A DNA stretch of 16,030 nucleotides. It comes from Clostridiales bacterium. GTDB lineage: Bacteria > Bacillota > Clostridia > Lachnospirales > CAG-274. The notes under the pieces are model-generated. The model worked only from the letters and a program-made list of their open reading frames with translations, searched no databases and was not told where the DNA came from. The stretch covers positions 1-16,030 of the forward strand of contig JAJQBF010000031.1 of assembly GCA_021203425.1 (NCBI GenBank), in the 5' to 3' direction. The position numbers and the translations under genes were made by a program. Of the stretch, positions 15,029 to 16,030 are shown in pieces. The number at the start of each line of letters is the position of its first letter. Position 1 is the first letter of the stretch.

Positions 15029-15798
15029 TTACATATATTTGCGCATATTTTTAAGAGCACTTTTTTCAAGTCTTGAAACCTGTGCCTGACTTATACCTAT
15101 TTCTTCGGCAACCTCCATTTGAGTTCTCCCTCTGAAAAACCGCAGGTCTATAATATTTTTTCTCTGGCTGTAAGTTTTTTCAGCGCCTCGCTTAAGGCTA
15201 TATTTTCAACCCATGAATTATCTGTGTTTTTGTCATCACTGACCTGATCCATTACAAAAAGAGCGTCTGTGCCATCGTGATATACAGGCTCGAAAAGCGA
15301 AACGGGATCCTGTATGGCATCAAGAGCCATAACAACCTCACACCTGTCAATTTCAAGCTCCTTTGCAATTTCGTCTATTGTAGGCTCCCTTGAAAGTGAG
15401 TTTGTAAGCCTTTCTCTTGCCTGAAGAGCCTTATATGCCGTATCTCTTAAGGAACGGCTTACTCTGATAGGGTTATAATCTCTTAAGTGACGCCTTATTT
15501 CCCCTATTATCATAGGTACGGCATATGTGGAAAACTTTACGTTTTGGCTTACATCAAAGTTGTTTATTGCTTTTATAAGCCCTATACACCCCACCTGAAA
15601 AATATCGTCAGGAGATTCTCCCCTGCCCATAAAGCGCTGAATAACACTTAAAACAAGTCTTAAATTTCCATATGTATATTCCTTTTTTGCCTCTTCGTCC
15701 CCGGCTTTGATTTTTTTAATAAGCTTTTCTTTTTCTTCTTCCTTCAATATAGGTAATTTTGAAGTATTAACACCGCAAATTTCAACCTTTTGCCGCAT
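15029..15798 (-). pseudogene. sigG: Sporulation sigma factor SigG, frameshifted before region 4.2
   Basis: Late forespore sigma factor. N-terminal KVEICGVNTSKLP and AIQDPVSLFEPVY are SigG hallmarks. Region 2 is intact (NLRLVLSVIQRF, FQVGCIGLIKAI, KFSTYAVPMIIGEIRRHLRD) and region 3 follows. I choose ATG 15798 as start because GCGGAGGG lies six bases upstream and Bacillus SigG starts here; an upstream TTG at 15852 adds 18 residues without a binding site. The frame reaches LTAREKIL and stops at 15148. The next frame encodes the missing region 4 helix-turn-helix: DLRFFRGRTQMEVAEEIG and SQAQVSRLEKSALKNMRKYM, ending at 15029. Adding one A to the A6 tract (T6 at 15156-15161) restores a 256-residue protein. 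As written, -35 recognition is lost, so SigG would not work. Confidence 0.93.
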
Positions 15799-15804
15799 AA
15801 AAAT

Positions 15805-15810
15805 CCCTCC
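15805..15810 (-). promoter_or_regulatory. Ribosome binding site deciding the sigG start
   Basis: GGAGGG on the - strand, six bases before ATG 15798. It would be internal to the coding region if the upstream TTG at 15852 were used, so it favours the shorter form. Confidence 0.75.
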
Positions 15811-15834
15811 GCAAAACTTATGGCTTTCAGCAAA

Positions 15835-15850
15835 GTATCTGTTTAGATAC
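15835..15850. promoter_or_regulatory. Perfect 6-bp dyad in the sigG leader
   Basis: GTATCT, four-base loop GTTT, AGATAC. It lies between the 173-bp inverted-repeat element and the sigG ribosome binding site. It could be an operator, an RNA hairpin or part of the insertion site of the neighbouring element. No clear sigma-F/sigma-G promoter boxes could be placed in this leader. Confidence 0.4.
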
Positions 15851-15853
15851 AAA

Positions 15854-16026
15854 GTAACAGTTCAGCCAAATCACTCGCAAAGCGCCTGCTATATGCAGCC
15901 GGTGCCGCTTGCGGCTCAGTTTTTGCTCGTTATTTGGCGTTCCGCTCGTGGTTTTTCGGCAGAAACTTTTTTAGTAAACGAGTTTACACAGAAGTCTCTG
16001 CCGAAAAACCACGGCTGAACTGTTAC
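15854..16026. mobile_element. 173-bp MITE-like inverted-repeat element upstream of sigG
   Basis: Non-coding element bounded by perfect 14-bp terminal inverted repeats, GTAACAGTTCAGCC (15854-15867) and GGCTGAACTGTTAC (16013-16026). Inside are two large branches. Branch A pairs GCCAAAT (15865-15871) with ATTTGGC (15932-15938) and contains small hairpins CGC-AAA-GCG, CTGC-TATAT-GCAG and GCCGC-TT-GCGGC (15904-15915). Branch B is a perfect 17-bp inverted repeat from CGTGGTTTTTCGGCAGA (15947-15963) to 15997-16013, with GTAAAC-GA-GTTTAC (15974-15987) in its loop. No credible ORF lies inside. The size and perfect termini suggest a non-autonomous miniature transposable element; a structured RNA is the alternative. 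A clear target-site duplication was not found (right flank is only four bases). Confidence 0.72.
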
Positions 16027-16030
16027 GATA

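Noticed and set aside
15707..16018. Open frame of 103 codons on the + strand across the sigG start and the inverted-repeat element
   Set aside because: It runs antisense to sigG and then through hairpin sequence; the product has no domain and the frame is a by-product of the palindromes.

Overview
The window reads as a piece of chromosome from an AT-leaning, Gram-positive, endospore-forming member of the Clostridia, possibly a gut Lachnospiraceae-type lineage. The evidence is a sporulation sigma factor (SigG), a dipicolinate synthase subunit B, a PgpH-type c-di-AMP phosphodiesterase, strong AGGAGG-like ribosome binding sites, and intergenic palindromic repeats of a type I associate with gut Clostridia. 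No phage, CRISPR, plasmid, rRNA or tRNA genes are visible.

Layout. Positions 1-3234 (+ strand) carry a tight housekeeping operon: pgpH (5' end cut off by the window), ybeY, a family-4 uracil-DNA glycosylase and era. It ends in a rho-independent terminator at 3243-3284. Everything from 3282 to the right edge is on the - strand. In transcription order it runs: a 173-bp inverted-repeat element, sigG, two M16-family peptidases (one without and one with the HxxEH site), lgt, a small serine recombinase, an iron-sulfur-type flavoprotein, palindromic repeat B, exonuclease III, a rhodanese, palindromic repeat A, asnS, asnA, an SseB-like protein, a CLC chloride transporter with an RCK_C tail, and dpaB. 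Most neighbours are separated by fewer than 40 bases or overlap by 4, so these are probably three or four polycistronic units.

The most striking observation is that five genes are broken by very small indels, and each is restored to its family's normal sequence and length by one correction. These are udg (extra T near 2029), asnA (5-bp tandem duplication at 7328-7337), the serine recombinase (extra A in an A7 tract), the first M16 peptidase (extra A in an A6 tract) and sigG (missing A in an A6 tract). All five genes are plausibly dispensable for vegetative growth, while era, ybeY, asnS and lgt are intact. Homopolymer sequencing error is the simplest explanation for three of them. The asnA duplication is not a homopolymer and is the best candidate for a real mutation.

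Other points of interest are a serine recombinase translationally coupled to lgt, a pair of related palindromic repeats of which one has an expanded loop carrying a plausible promoter for asnS, a MITE-like element directly upstream of sigG, and a dpaB gene with no dpaA beside it and a TTG start supported by its ribosome binding site. I found no convincing new multi-gene system.
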